Positions 43,983 to 53,167 of a DNA stretch of 64,000 nucleotides are shown here, piece by piece. Under the pieces are notes generated by a model that had not been told where the DNA came from, did no database searches, and worked only from the letters and a program-made list of their open reading frames with translations. The stretch's first letter is position 1. Each line of letters opens with the position of its first letter. This DNA is from JAYEIA01 sp964472505 (lineage in GTDB: Bacteria > Bacteroidota > Bacteroidia > Bacteroidales > JAADGE01), in the NCBI GenBank assembly GCA_964472505.1, contig CAYYQW010000001.1, forward strand, positions 62,001 through 126,000. Reading direction: 5' to 3'. The translations under genes were made by a program, and so were the position numbers.

Positions 43983-44399
43983 TTACGCATCGGTCTTCAT
44001 GGCTTTATCTAAAGCATCATACAGTGACTTGGGAGCTTTGCACGGACGCATGGTTTTTTCATCCACAAAAACCAAAACGGTTTCTCCTACGGTTAATAAG
44101 TCCTTTTTTTCATTATACACCTCATACTCAAAAAGTACTCGCGTTTCAGGCATCTGCTTTATCATAACTCGTATGCTAAGTTCATCGTCATAAAAAGCCG
44201 GTCGGATGTATTTTATGTTCATGGACAAAACGGGCATCATAACACCTTCCTCTTCTAAGCGGCTGTATGGAAACCCTAAATTGCGAATCATTTCGGTTCT
44301 GGCCACCTCAAAATAAAGCGAATAGTTGCCGTAATATACATATCCCATTTTATCGGTTTCCCCGTAACGCACACGTATTTTTGTTTCTGAACTAATCAT
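43983..44399 (-). CDS. Acyl-CoA thioesterase (YbgC/FadM-type hot-dog protein)
   Basis: A cytoplasmic thioesterase of 138 residues, the usual length. RVRYGETDKMGYVYYGNYSLYFEVAR contains the catalytic aspartate in TDKMG and the conserved YxNY-like YYGNY that follows. The rest is the hot-dog helix and sheet with VLFEYEVYNEKKDLLTVGETVLVFVD. It faces the SpoIIE-type gene, 10 bases away, and is next to an acyl-CoA dehydrogenase on the other strand, consistent with fatty acyl-CoA turnover. Precise chain length is unknown. Confidence 0.92.
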   Translation of the reverse strand: MISSETKIRVRYGETDKMGYVYYGNYSLYFEVARTEMIRNLGFPYSRLEEEGVMMPVLSMNIKYIRPAFYDDELSIRVMIKQMPETRVLFEYEVYNEKKDLLTVGETVLVFVDEKTMRPCKAPKSLYDALDKAMKTDA

Positions 44400-44508
44400 A
44401 AGAGTTATTATTTATTTTTAGTGCAAAAGAAGCACATTTTATAAAAAAATCAAACTAAGAATCATCAAACTATCTAAATTTTTATATTTTTGAAAGAAAA
44501 ACAAAACC

Positions 44509-45648
44509 ATGAATTTTAACTTAACGGAAGAACAATTATTAATTAAACAATCGGCAAGGGATTTTGCCCACTCGGTGCTAAAACCCGGGGTAATTGAACG
44601 CGATGAAAAAGCCGAAGCTCCCCTGGCTCAAATCAAACAAATGCAGGAAATGGGCTTTATGGGTATGATGACGAATCCTAAATACGGCGGACAAGGCATG
44701 GATACCATTTCATACCTGCTGGTAATGGAAGAGCTTTCCAAAATTGATTCTGCAAGTTCTGTAGTGGTATCAGTTCAGAACTCCTTAGTAAATTGGGGCT
44801 TGGAACATTACGGCAACGAAGGACAGAAAATGAAATATCTGAAACCCATGGCTTCAGGCGAAGCTATCGGAGCCTTTGCTCTTTCGGAGCCGGAAGCCGG
44901 ATCGGACGCTTCCATGCAACGTACCACGGCCATTGACAAGGGAGACCACTATTTACTAAACGGTACAAAAAACTGGATTTCAAATGCCGCAGAAGCAGAC
45001 TACTTCATCGTAATGGCTCAAACTCATAAAGAAAAAGGCTACAAAGGCATCAATGCTTTTATCGTGGAAAAAGGCACGGAAGGCTTTGAGCTCGGCCCGC
45101 AAGAAAATAAAATGGGTATGCGCGCATCGCACACGCACTCTTTGATGTTCAGTAATTTAAAACTACCCAAAGAAAACCGAATAGGCGAAGACGGTTTCGG
45201 CTTTAAATATGCCATGCTTTCGCTCAACGGCGGACGCATGGGAATTGCAGCGCAAGCCCTTGGCATAGCACAGGGAGCATTGGATTTATCCGTACAATAT
45301 GCTAAAGACCGAAAAGCATTCGGAAAGCCCATTTCGGAACATCAGGCCATTGCTTTTAAACTGGCCGATATGGAAGCAGCTACTGAAGCTGCCAGACTAC
45401 TTGTTTATAAAGCCGGTTGGTTAAAAGACCAAAGCAAAAATTATAATAAAGCAAGTGCCATAGCTAAATATATGGCTGCCGAAACAGCCATGAAAGTAAC
45501 AACAGAGGCCGTTCAAATTCACGGCGGCTACGGCTATGTGAAAGAATACCACGTAGAACGCCTGATGCGCGAAGCAAAGCTCACACAGATTTATGAAGGC
45601 ACCTCGGAAATTCAGCAAATTATCATATCCAGAGAGTTGCTCAAATAA
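44509..45648 (+). CDS. Acyl-CoA dehydrogenase
   Basis: A flavoenzyme of 379 residues that makes a trans-2 double bond in acyl-CoA. FALSEPEAGSDASMQRT is signature 1, NGTKNWISNAAEADYFIVMA follows, and the catalytic glutamate region near the end is IYEGTSEIQQIIISREL (signature 2 lies in QIHGGYGYVKEYHVERLMREAKL). The N-terminal helix bundle and length are normal. Motifs fit the short-chain or butyryl-CoA group, but I would not fix the substrate. A TATTTTTG box (44485-44492) lies 16 bases before the start. It is divergent from the thioesterase gene. Confidence 0.95.
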   Translation: MNFNLTEEQLLIKQSARDFAHSVLKPGVIERDEKAEAPLAQIKQMQEMGFMGMMTNPKYGGQGMDTISYLLVMEELSKIDSASSVVVSVQNSLVNWGLEHYGNEGQKMKYLKPMASGEAIGAFALSEPEAGSDASMQRTTAIDKGDHYLLNGTKNWISNAAEADYFIVMAQTHKEKGYKGINAFIVEKGTEGFELGPQENKMGMRASHTHSLMFSNLKLPKENRIGEDGFGFKYAMLSLNGGRMGIAAQALGIAQGALDLSVQYAKDRKAFGKPISEHQAIAFKLADMEAATEAARLLVYKAGWLKDQSKNYNKASAIAKYMAAETAMKVTTEAVQIHGGYGYVKEYHVERLMREAKLTQIYEGTSEIQQIIISRELLK

Positions 45649-45715
45649 TTTTTACTTTTTAGCATCAATTTTGTAATATTGTTCAAAATTAAAGTTAACT
45701 TTTGAAACAACTGTT

Positions 45716-46390
45716 ATGAAGAAACCTATTGTTTTACTGTCAATCATCTTGTTTAGCTTAACGAACCTTCAAGCACAATTCCATATAACGGGTTCGGCCA
45801 AAACTTTTGGTGCCGGAAAGTTTGCTGCAGGTATTACGCCCTATGCCATGCTTCCCATACAAAACAGCAGTCTTTACCAAACTTCATACGGAGCAAACCT
45901 AATGCTTGGATTCGGGATAACAGACGGTATTGACATACATTTTAAATTTGGCGGTGTTTCGGCGAAAAGCATTAATGCAGGAGAAGACGATAAAGCTGAA
46001 TTTCGTTATTATACAGAATTAAGTTCAAAATTTCAGCTTTATACCTTCGGCGGAAGAGAAGACATTGGCTTTGCCACTACTGCGGAATTTGGGATTCACA
46101 GCTGGCAGGCATTGGCGGGATTTGACGGAAGAATCAACTTAACCTTTCGTGCCAATCGTCAATTTTATGCTTTTACCGGTTTTGATACCGATTATAATGT
46201 AGAATTATACAAAGAAGATGATGCCGTAAAGCGGACATTCAAACTATACTATTGGGTGCCGGCAGGGATAGAAATTCGTCCTTACGAAAATCTTTCAATT
46301 GTTGCAGAAGCGGCAATTCCGATAAGCCCCGATGCCGCTTACTATACCGGATTGGGTCTAATTTATATCATCAATGCAAAACCCTATTAA
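45716..46390 (+). CDS. Secreted beta-barrel-like protein (unknown)
   Basis: A 224-residue protein with signal peptide MKKPIVLLSIILFSLTNLQAQ. The rest consists of alternating amphipathic strands with aromatic ends, for example SYGANLMLGFGITDGIDIHFKFGG and RYYTELSSKFQLYTFGG, and the last segment AAYYTGLGLIYIINAKPY ends in a hydrophobic strand with an aromatic residue at the C-terminus. This is what a small outer membrane beta-barrel looks like. I do not recognise a specific family. It follows the acyl-CoA dehydrogenase by 67 bases and ends before a strong terminator. Confidence 0.72.
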   Translation: MKKPIVLLSIILFSLTNLQAQFHITGSAKTFGAGKFAAGITPYAMLPIQNSSLYQTSYGANLMLGFGITDGIDIHFKFGGVSAKSINAGEDDKAEFRYYTELSSKFQLYTFGGREDIGFATTAEFGIHSWQALAGFDGRINLTFRANRQFYAFTGFDTDYNVELYKEDDAVKRTFKLYYWVPAGIEIRPYENLSIVAEAAIPISPDAAYYTGLGLIYIINAKPY

Positions 46391-46412
46391 TCGCCGGCTC
46401 TGTAGGCAAAAT

Positions 46413-46444
46413 AAAAAAGGCTTCGTATTTGCGAAGCCTTTTTT
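46413..46444. terminator. Bidirectional terminator between barrel protein and dnaN
   Basis: A perfect 13-bp stem (46413-46425 with 46432-46444; core AAGGCTTCG/CGAAGCCTT) with a 6-base loop. A and T tracts on both sides let it serve both strands; dnaN ends 26 bases further on. Confidence 0.93.
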
Positions 46445-46470
46445 ATTTATATCCGTGTTCTGTTTTGACT

Positions 46471-47595
46471 TTATATCATCATGGGCATAAGCAGCATGAC
46501 TTCTTCCACATTTTCATCGTCCGATTCAAAAGGCAGCAAAATACCGGCTCGTGAAGCATCGGCTAATTCAAATACAACCTGATCAGAGTCCATGTTGGAC
46601 AAAATATCGGTAAGAAAAACGGATTTGAAACCTATTTCCAACTCATCGCCGTCGTATTGGCAATTCATACGCTCATAAGCCGATATGGAAAAATCGATAT
46701 CTTGTGCCGAGATGGTTAATAAGTTACCGTCGAGCTTCAACTTTACCAAATTGCTGGCTTGGTTGGAGAAAACCGAAACACGTTTCACAATGTTATAAAA
46801 ATCGTTTCTGCTCAGTATAAGCTTATTGGGATTATCGGTAGGAATTACGGAATCGTAATTCGGGTATTTGCCTTCGGTGAGCCTGCAAATAAGTTTGTAA
46901 CCGCTAAGGGTAAATACGGCATTTTTTGCATCAAACTCAATGCCTACATTTTCGGTTTCGCGAGCAAGTACGTTGCGTAATAATGAAGCCGGTTTTTTGG
47001 GCAGGATAAATGAAGATTCTTTATCGGCTTTTATATCGGTTCGGCGGTATTTCACCAATTTGTGAGAATCGGATGCTACTATGGTTACCGATTCGGTATT
47101 CAAATCGAAAAAAATGCCGTTCATAACCGGGCGCAACTCATCGTTGGCCGTTGCAAACAGCGTTTTGCTTATGGCTTCGTCCAACAAATCCGCCGGAAGC
47201 GCTACTTTGGTGGTATCTGTTTCGTCCAGTTCGGCTTGCTTTGGGAATTCGTCAGCCGGTGCACCCACTACGCTGAATTTACCGTTTTCCGAAAGTATAT
47301 CGGTAGCCAAGGTTTCGGAATCAATTTCAAAAGTAAGCGGCTGCTCGGGAAACTCCTTTAAAATATCCAGTAAGCGTTTGGCTTCTAATGCAATGCTTCC
47401 TTCACCTTCAATATTTTCCGGTTCTAATTTTGTAATCAAAGTTGATTCAAGATCGGAGGCAGTTATGGTGAGTACTCCGTTATTCAAATCGAACAGAAAG
47501 TGATCCAATATGGGTACAGAAGACTTTACACTAATGGCTTTACTTACACTCTGTAAGTGCGAAAGCAAATCGGAACTGGATACAATAAATTTCAT
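46471..47595 (-). CDS. dnaN: DNA polymerase III beta clamp
   Basis: The sliding clamp, 374 residues, the usual length. It starts MKFIVSSSDLLSHLQSVSKAISVKSSVPILDHFLFDL. The typical segments are ITASDLESTLIT, EAKRLLDILKEFP, ELRPVMNGIFFDL, VASDSHKLVKYRR, RLTEGKYPNYDSVIP and the final hydrophobic MLLMPMMI. All three repeats of the ring are present. A TATTTTTG box on the minus strand at 47712-47705 would give a leader of about 105 bases; no clean -33 box is visible. A terminator shared with the opposing gene follows. Confidence 0.97.
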   Translation of the reverse strand: MKFIVSSSDLLSHLQSVSKAISVKSSVPILDHFLFDLNNGVLTITASDLESTLITKLEPENIEGEGSIALEAKRLLDILKEFPEQPLTFEIDSETLATDILSENGKFSVVGAPADEFPKQAELDETDTTKVALPADLLDEAISKTLFATANDELRPVMNGIFFDLNTESVTIVASDSHKLVKYRRTDIKADKESSFILPKKPASLLRNVLARETENVGIEFDAKNAVFTLSGYKLICRLTEGKYPNYDSVIPTDNPNKLILSRNDFYNIVKRVSVFSNQASNLVKLKLDGNLLTISAQDIDFSISAYERMNCQYDGDELEIGFKSVFLTDILSNMDSDQVVFELADASRAGILLPFESDDENVEEVMLLMPMMI

Positions 47596-47791
47596 CGCTT
47601 TATATTTTAATTATTATTATCAGTTAATTACGAATGCGGGGCTTAAGTTAATATATGCCGTTGATTTACAATAAATTTAGCAATTATATTTACATTCTTT
47701 CTCACAAAAATAAATATTTATTCCCTTATAAAAAATATTTAAGACTTTAGTTTGAAAAAATATTTTATACAGAAAATTCACAATTGATTGC

Positions 47792-48757
47792 TTATTTTTT
47801 AATAAAATAATCGGGGCTTTTCATGAGTAAGTCAAATGCATAATACTTTGCTTTTCGCAGTTTCTTTTCATTGTTCAATTGCACATAAGCTAAATGCTTG
47901 TGTCGCCGGCCTGAATCTTCATTCCGCAATGAAAATAATCTCACTTGTGTTGTTTGGCCTTCGGTATCTTTGAGCTCAAGCTCAAAAATAGCTTGTGAAG
48001 CAATAATGGAATCACGTTCCTGCGGACTAAGATTAACAGCGGCCTTAAAAAAATGTATTTCATCAAAATAGGTCAAATATTGCCCTACGGCTTTTAGGTC
48101 AAGATTTTTTTGTATTCTGTTTTCAGAATCAAAAAGAAAAACGGTATCCGCTTGAATTTTTAATTGAAAACTGCTAAGGGAATCTGCCCCAAAATACTGC
48201 ATACGAATATCGGCAATTCTATAATAATCAAGGGCAATTATTTGCTTATCGGTCCAGAAATCGGGATCGGCTCTGCATCGGTCGGTAAAATCAAAATCAA
48301 TACCGGGCAACTCAACAAAAAACACGCGTTCGGCTCCCGCATTCATAAAGGGTGAAGCTTTGTATTTATCACTGTAAGCAGCAGCATACCAGTGACAAAC
48401 TAATTCGTCTTCATCAAAAAAACGAATATCAATACCTTCGGTTTCCAAATAACACTTGAGTGAATCTGTATCGCTTTTGGATGCCGGCATTTTTATAATC
48501 ATATCATGCGGAAGTTGAAGAAATTTCCGAACGGTTTCTTTATCGGCTTTAAAGTATTCATTTACCAGAAACTCACCGGTTTCTTGTCTTTGAAGGCTTG
48601 TATGCCGGTCGTTTTGCCGGATTTCAACACGGCTGAGATCGGCGGAATCACAACGCATTATCTCACTGTTGATATCAGCACTTGGCTCACAGGCCTGAAT
48701 GCCTGCAAATACAAGTGCAAAAACAGTAAGTATCGTTTTTACTTTTAGTGTTATCAT
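47792..48757 (-). CDS. Lipoprotein of unknown function (DUF4340-like layout)
   Basis: A 321-residue lipoprotein: the signal MITLKVKTILTVFALVFAGIQAC gives a lipid-bearing Cys23. The mature part has RCDSADLSRVEIRQNDRHTSLQRQETGEFLVNEY followed by alternating strands and helices, then FTDRCRADPDFWTDKQIIALDYYRIADIRMQY. The pattern of a repeated strand-rich unit beginning with a VEIxxxD phrase resembles DUF4340 proteins, but the resemblance is loose. No catalytic motif is visible. It is downstream of nadD by 44 bases on the same strand. Confidence 0.75.
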   Translation of the reverse strand: MITLKVKTILTVFALVFAGIQACEPSADINSEIMRCDSADLSRVEIRQNDRHTSLQRQETGEFLVNEYFKADKETVRKFLQLPHDMIIKMPASKSDTDSLKCYLETEGIDIRFFDEDELVCHWYAAAYSDKYKASPFMNAGAERVFFVELPGIDFDFTDRCRADPDFWTDKQIIALDYYRIADIRMQYFGADSLSSFQLKIQADTVFLFDSENRIQKNLDLKAVGQYLTYFDEIHFFKAAVNLSPQERDSIIASQAIFELELKDTEGQTTQVRLFSLRNEDSGRRHKHLAYVQLNNEKKLRKAKYYAFDLLMKSPDYFIKK

Positions 48758-48801
48758 ATACTGCCATTTCGGTCTAATTTATAATTTGCCGGGCAAGGCT
48801 T

Positions 48802-49374
48802 TTATTCATAAAAGTGCATTTCGCGCATGTATTTATAAGCAGCCGGCGGCATGAAAAACCTCAGGTCTTTCTTCTCTTTAACTCCCGCCCGTATGAAGCT
48901 TGAAGAAATTTCCATTTGCGGAGCATCATAGAAGTTCACCTTGGGGTGCTCAGATAAATCCGTTTTATTTTCACCCGGCCGAGCATATACATTGAGCGAA
49001 TAATTTTCAAGTATTTGGTCAGCATTTTTCCATTTATGAAAATGCTTTAAATTATCGGCTCCCATCAGCAGCACAAACTCATTGTTCGGGTGTCGTTCTT
49101 TCAAATATGTGAGCGTGTCAATGGTATAAGACGGTTTGGGCAGTTTGAGCTCAATATCGGAAACCCGATAATTATGCAAATCGCCGACGGCTTCTTCAAG
49201 CATGGCCAGCCGATGATAATCTTCCAACAGATTTTTTTTCTTTTTAAAAGGATTTTGCGGACTCAAAACAAACCACAACTGTTCAATATCAGAGTATTCC
49301 ATCATGTAATTGGCTATTATCATGTGGCCGATGTGTACGGGATTGAAAGAGCCAAAAAACAAAGCAATCTTCAT
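48802..49374 (-). CDS. nadD: Nicotinate-nucleotide adenylyltransferase
   Basis: An enzyme of NAD synthesis, 190 residues, that joins nicotinate mononucleotide with ATP. The nucleotidyltransferase start MKIALFFGSFNPVHIGHMIIANYM contains the HxGH-type motif (HIGH). LWFVLSPQNPFKKK, MGADNLKHFHKWKN and the second ATP-binding motif MEISSSFIRAGVKE are all standard. Length is normal. It lies between the FAH-family gene and the lipoprotein gene. Confidence 0.96.
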   Translation of the reverse strand: MKIALFFGSFNPVHIGHMIIANYMMEYSDIEQLWFVLSPQNPFKKKKNLLEDYHRLAMLEEAVGDLHNYRVSDIELKLPKPSYTIDTLTYLKERHPNNEFVLLMGADNLKHFHKWKNADQILENYSLNVYARPGENKTDLSEHPKVNFYDAPQMEISSSFIRAGVKEKKDLRFFMPPAAYKYMREMHFYE

Positions 49375-49415
49375 ATATTAAATATTTCTTATGTCAAATT
49401 GTAACTCCGGTGCTG

Positions 49416-50030
49416 CTACTTAATCTCAAAATCAAGCATTTTTTTATCTTCCAAAAAGGCTTCCAATCGATCGCCGACTGAAACCGGACCTACACCTTCG
49501 GGTGTTCCGGTATAAATGAGATCGCCTATTTTTAAGGTAAAAAATTGCGAAACGTAAGAAACAATGGTATCGAAATCAAATATCATATCGCGGGTATTTC
49601 CGTTTTGAACTTCTTTGCCGTTTTTCAAAAGCTTAAAGTTCATTTGATTAATATCGGTATAGTTGTTTTTTGGAACAAACTCGCCGAAGGGTGCGGAATT
49701 ATCAAAAGCCTTGGCAATTTCCCAGGGGAAACCTTTGGCTTTGCACGCTTTTTGCAAATCACGGGCTGTAAAATCTATACCCAATGATATTTCATCGTAA
49801 TAGCGGTGTGCAAATTGTTTTTCAATGTGCTTACCTACTTTATTGATTTTGAGAACCACCTCAGTTTCGTAGTGAATTTCTTTTGAGAATTCCGGATAGA
49901 AAAACGGGTTGTTATCCGTAAGTTTTGCCGTCTCGGGTTTCAAAAAAAAGACCGGGCTTTTTGGGGCTTCCTTACCCTGCATTTCCTTTACGTGTTTTAG
50001 GTAGTTTTTTCCTATACATATAATTTTCAT
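49416..50030 (-). CDS. Fumarylacetoacetate hydrolase-family protein
   Basis: A 204-residue member of the FAH family, which covers hydrolases, decarboxylases and isomerases of keto acids such as acylpyruvates. KIICIGKNYLKHVKEM at the start, PVFFLKPETAKL, the metal-binding EIHYETEVVLKINK (the ExE pair), FTARDLQKACKAKGFPWEIAK and GDLIYTGTPEGVGPVSVGD are all typical. The short single-domain form matches acylpyruvase or oxaloacetate decarboxylase-type members. It is 41 bases upstream of nadD. The exact substrate is not determined. Confidence 0.93.
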   Translation of the reverse strand: MKIICIGKNYLKHVKEMQGKEAPKSPVFFLKPETAKLTDNNPFFYPEFSKEIHYETEVVLKINKVGKHIEKQFAHRYYDEISLGIDFTARDLQKACKAKGFPWEIAKAFDNSAPFGEFVPKNNYTDINQMNFKLLKNGKEVQNGNTRDMIFDFDTIVSYVSQFFTLKIGDLIYTGTPEGVGPVSVGDRLEAFLEDKKMLDFEIK

Positions 50031-50271
50031 GGTCAGAATTTGATATTAAAGTATTCAGATCTTATATATTTGAAAATAAGCAATTTATTTAATAAAAGTA
50101 GCATTTTTAGGCGAGGTATTAGAAAATTCAACAACATACTGTTTACGGAAATGCAGATGTACAGCTTGATGCTTCAATAAGAAATCAGCCATTGTTTCCG
50201 ATTCGCAGTCTGCTTATGCGATCCAAGCATAGTACTATTGGCAGCGACAAGTGCACTATTATAGGATTTTT

Positions 50272-51429
50272 CTATCTTACAAATTCTCCATTAGACCATT
50301 CACCTATTTGTTTGATAGAACCATCTTTGTTATATAAGACTCCTACACCATGCATTTTATTATCTTTCCATTCCCCTTGGTATTTTGTTCCATCTGGGAA
50401 AATACAAGTGCCTTGACCATTTCTTTTTCCGTTTTTCATTTCTCCTTCATATTTTGATCCGTCGGATAATTCATTTGAAATATCTTTAATAATCTTATCG
50501 TCCTTCCATATACCAGAATATTTACTACTATCTTGATATATTATTACTCCCTTTCCTTGTCTTTTATTATTAAACCATGCCCCATCATATATTGAACCAT
50601 CAAAATACCACATCTTTCCTTGCCCTTGCATTTTGCCATCTTTAAACTCTCCTTCATATTTTTGTCCAGATGCCCATACATAAGTTCCTTGTCCATGAAA
50701 CTTATCATTCGTCCAAAACCCAGAATACTTTGCACCATCGGTATTCCACAAAATCCCTTTCCCACTTCTTTGATCCTTTTTCCAACCCCCAACATATTTA
50801 GCTCCGTCCTGATACCACATAGTGCCTTGACCATGCTTATTATTGTTTAAAAATTCACCAACATATTTTGATCCATTTTTAAACCAAGACGTACCCTGGC
50901 CATGAGGGTGCCCATCTTTCCACTCTCCAAGATATTTAAACCCATCATATCCCGTATAGGTTCCCTGCCCATCTCTCTTTCTATTTTTCCACTCACCAGT
51001 ATATTCGCTACCATCTGGGTAAAGCATAGTACCGGTTCCCGAATAGATTCCATCTGTAAATTCACCAATATATTTTTGACCATCAGAAAAAGTAAAAGAA
51101 CCATGACCATTAAAATCTCCATCTTTACAGTTACCTGAAAAAATAGATCCATTTATCCAATTAATAGTAATGTGTCCCTCCATTTTACCATTATAAATAT
51201 TACCTTTCAAAATATAATAAAGTGTATCATTTTGATATAATTTTAATGTCCCGGTTCCATTTATATAACCATCACGTGTACATTCTCCTTTCCAAACAAC
51301 ATACCTGCTTTCAAAATTACTTGTATAATATTTACAACCAGTATTTTTATCTTCTGCCCAACCCTTTTGCCCTTTTGAAACAAAGTTAAAGGATAGAATA
51401 AATAAAGTTAAAATAAGTGTTTCTTTCAT
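50272..51429 (-). CDS. Secreted MORN-repeat protein
   Basis: A 385-residue protein with signal peptide MKETLILTLFILSFNFVSKGQ. Almost all the rest is about thirteen MORN repeats of 23 residues, with the core YxGEWKxGxxxGxGTxxxxDG; good copies are YTGEWKNRKRDGQGTY and YLGEWKDGHPHGQGT. MORN repeats form a long twisted beta ribbon that can bind lipids or proteins. There is no enzymatic domain. The gene is clearly richer in A and T than its neighbours on either side and opens an accessory block. The role is unknown. Confidence 0.93.
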   Translation of the reverse strand: MKETLILTLFILSFNFVSKGQKGWAEDKNTGCKYYTSNFESRYVVWKGECTRDGYINGTGTLKLYQNDTLYYILKGNIYNGKMEGHITINWINGSIFSGNCKDGDFNGHGSFTFSDGQKYIGEFTDGIYSGTGTMLYPDGSEYTGEWKNRKRDGQGTYTGYDGFKYLGEWKDGHPHGQGTSWFKNGSKYVGEFLNNNKHGQGTMWYQDGAKYVGGWKKDQRSGKGILWNTDGAKYSGFWTNDKFHGQGTYVWASGQKYEGEFKDGKMQGQGKMWYFDGSIYDGAWFNNKRQGKGVIIYQDSSKYSGIWKDDKIIKDISNELSDGSKYEGEMKNGKRNGQGTCIFPDGTKYQGEWKDNKMHGVGVLYNKDGSIKQIGEWSNGEFVR

Positions 51430-51463
51430 TTTGATTTTTTAGCGTTATTAACATCAATTATAA

Positions 51464-51607
51464 TCAATACTCTAAATAATCGTCTTCATCTTCAATTTTA
51501 TATTGTTGGTCATTCCATTTATAATCGCAATTGGAACATTCATATTCCGCACCATTGAAATATGCATTTTCATCCAAACATTTCGGACAAGTTACAGTAT
51601 CTTCCAT
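51464..51607 (-). CDS. 47-residue zinc-ribbon microprotein
   Basis: Read from ATG at 51605-51607 to the TGA at 51464-51466. The protein begins MEDTVTCPKCLDENAYF and continues with YECSNCDYKWND, so it has two CxxC pairs separated by 16 residues, the standard zinc-ribbon spacing. The tail is very acidic (IEDEDDYLEY). The ribbon resembles the N-terminal ribbon of PhnA/YjdM proteins, but the rest of that protein is missing. It lies between the MORN gene and a coiled-coil protein gene and starts 3 bases after the latter ends. The function is unknown. Confidence 0.8.
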   Translation of the reverse strand: MEDTVTCPKCLDENAYFNGAEYECSNCDYKWNDQQYKIEDEDDYLEY

Positions 51608-51610
51608 AAT

Positions 51611-52582
51611 CTAATGTTTTTTTGTATTAATAATTTTATTTTGCTTAATGTCATATGTGTATGTATAAGAGTGTAAGATTTCTTTCCATTCGTTATCATA
51701 ATTGCAATTTTCATACGTATATGGATTACAATGAAAATTTGCAACTATTTTAAAAACGAATGGACTAATCCATATTAAATTTTCCACATCAAACCTGATG
51801 TCTTCGAGTAAGAACCCTTCATTATCTTTTTTAACATCTCGTCTTAAATCTAATTCTTTTAAAGTATTAGATTTAATATCGTAAGAATACATCGTTGCAT
51901 CCGCTTCTTCATAATAATGATGAAATATTACATAATCCATATTTGGTGACCATGAAAGCCATATATATGGGGCATAAATATCAAGCCTGTATGAATACAT
52001 TGTTGTTAAATCACAAAAAAATAAACCTGCCTCCCATAGATATATTGCTACATATCTTTTCTTTTTTGATAGTGGTGAGATTGCAGCTTTATAAACATGC
52101 GTATTATAGTTATCTGATAATTTTGCAATATCCCCTTTGAAATTCTTATTATCAAACTTTATTTCTTCACCAATTAAGGAAAAGCCTCTAATCTTATTCC
52201 CATCAGTTATTTCATCCCAATTAGTTTTAGTATGAGAAAATGCATTGAATCTATCGTTATTAAGCCCGTCAATAAAATAATTGAAAGATTGTATTTGACT
52301 TTCTAATTGTTTTATTTTTTTATCTTGTTCTGCAACTTTGCTTTTTAACTTTTGTAAAGCATCACTATTGGAAGAAATAGCTTTTTCATAGGTTGTTGTT
52401 GAACTGCTAATCTTCATCAAATAATTTGTAAGTTGCTTGACAGAATTATTTTGAATAGAAATAATAGTTTCTATACTGTCAATTCGTGAATTTAAATTTT
52501 TAATAATTTGTTTCTTACTTTGACCTACACCAATCAGATTTAAAAATAAGAAGAACAAAGATAGTAGTAATATTTTCTTCAT
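51611..52582 (-). CDS. Secreted coiled-coil protein of unknown function
   Basis: A protein of about 323 residues. The ATG at 52580-52582 gives the signal MKKILLLSLFFLFLNLIGVGQ. A coiled coil covers about residues 25-100 (LNSRIDSIETIISIQNN and ALQKLKSKVAEQDKKI). The second half is strand-rich with aromatic repeats such as YVAIYLWEAGLFFCDL and APYIWLSWSPNMDYVIFHHY, which recall beta-propeller blades. I do not recognise a family. It is part of the AT-rich block and is tightly linked to the zinc-ribbon gene. Confidence 0.75.
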   Translation of the reverse strand: MKKILLLSLFFLFLNLIGVGQSKKQIIKNLNSRIDSIETIISIQNNSVKQLTNYLMKISSSTTTYEKAISSNSDALQKLKSKVAEQDKKIKQLESQIQSFNYFIDGLNNDRFNAFSHTKTNWDEITDGNKIRGFSLIGEEIKFDNKNFKGDIAKLSDNYNTHVYKAAISPLSKKKRYVAIYLWEAGLFFCDLTTMYSYRLDIYAPYIWLSWSPNMDYVIFHHYYEEADATMYSYDIKSNTLKELDLRRDVKKDNEGFLLEDIRFDVENLIWISPFVFKIVANFHCNPYTYENCNYDNEWKEILHSYTYTYDIKQNKIINTKKH

Positions 52583-52590
52583 AATCAATA

Positions 52591-52857
52591 TTATTTGTAT
52601 GCATAGCTACCATCTTGTTTTACAAAAGCTTTTGCAACTTTTTCTGCTTCACCATGAAGATTTAAGTCTCGATGCAACCATGTCCAAGTATGTTTTATTA
52701 ACGTGTAAATTCCTCTACCTCCTTGGTATTCTTTCCCATAATTTGTGAGAAAGTTATTTCTATTTAAATGTTCTGCTAACTCTTCCCCAGACATTAACAT
52801 TTCATGTTGTTCTAAAAAGGCAGCTAATTTCCAAATGTAAAGTTTTTTTTCATTCAT
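52591..52857 (-). CDS. Small protein of unknown function (88 residues)
   Basis: I do not recognise a named family. The protein begins MNEKKLYIWKLAAFLEQHEMLMSGEELAEHLNRN, which looks like a helix-turn-helix or similar helical part, and continues with YGKEYQGGRGIYTLIKHTWTWLHRD and a helical end AEKVAKAFVKQDGSYAY. The glycine-rich KEYQGGRGIY phrase looks conserved. A TATCTTTG box on the minus strand at 52893-52886 lies 28 bases before the start, so the gene has its own promoter. A role in DNA binding is possible but unproven. Confidence 0.7.
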   Translation of the reverse strand: MNEKKLYIWKLAAFLEQHEMLMSGEELAEHLNRNNFLTNYGKEYQGGRGIYTLIKHTWTWLHRDLNLHGEAEKVAKAFVKQDGSYAYK

Positions 52858-52930
52858 GTGTATATTTTTTAATAATTATCTATTACAAAGATACAGTAAT
52901 AATTCAGAATTAAAACGATTTTTCAGAAAG

Positions 52931-53167
52931 TTACAAAAACAAATCAATAGGATTATTGTGCTCAATAATTTCTTTAATTTGTTTGTTTTCTTTGACAGCA
53001 AGCGGCGATTTTCCGGAAAGCACTGCTAAATAGTAAAACATGAATTCACTGTAAACAATAGCATTTGTAAATAATTCATATTCGGATACAATTAAATGTT
53101 CAAACAAATCTGTCTGATTTCCTTTAATGTATTCAACTATAATTGAACTATCAACAAATATTTTCAT
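52931..53167 (-). pseudogene. Truncated PIN-domain toxin
   Basis: The protein begins MKIFVDSSIIVEYIKGN, the classic PIN start with the first active-site aspartate (Asp6), and has the second acidic site in IVYSEFMFYY. It ends after 78 residues, while PIN toxins usually have 120-140 residues; the C-terminal half with the last acidic residues is missing. I find no continuation in any frame downstream. The toxin is therefore probably inactive. It overlaps the antitoxin gene by the four bases ATGA at 53164-53167, as in working toxin-antitoxin pairs. Confidence 0.8.

Noticed and set aside
50070..50271. Plus-strand open stretch after a TATATTTG box (50065-50072), possible gene fragment
   Set aside because: No start codon with family features and the frame runs into the antisense of the MORN gene; I could not assign it to any protein. 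The promoter box may be chance in AT-rich DNA.
50540..51150. Several open frames on both strands inside the MORN gene
   Set aside because: They arise from the 23-residue repeat, which keeps other frames open; only the minus-strand frame with the signal peptide makes sense.
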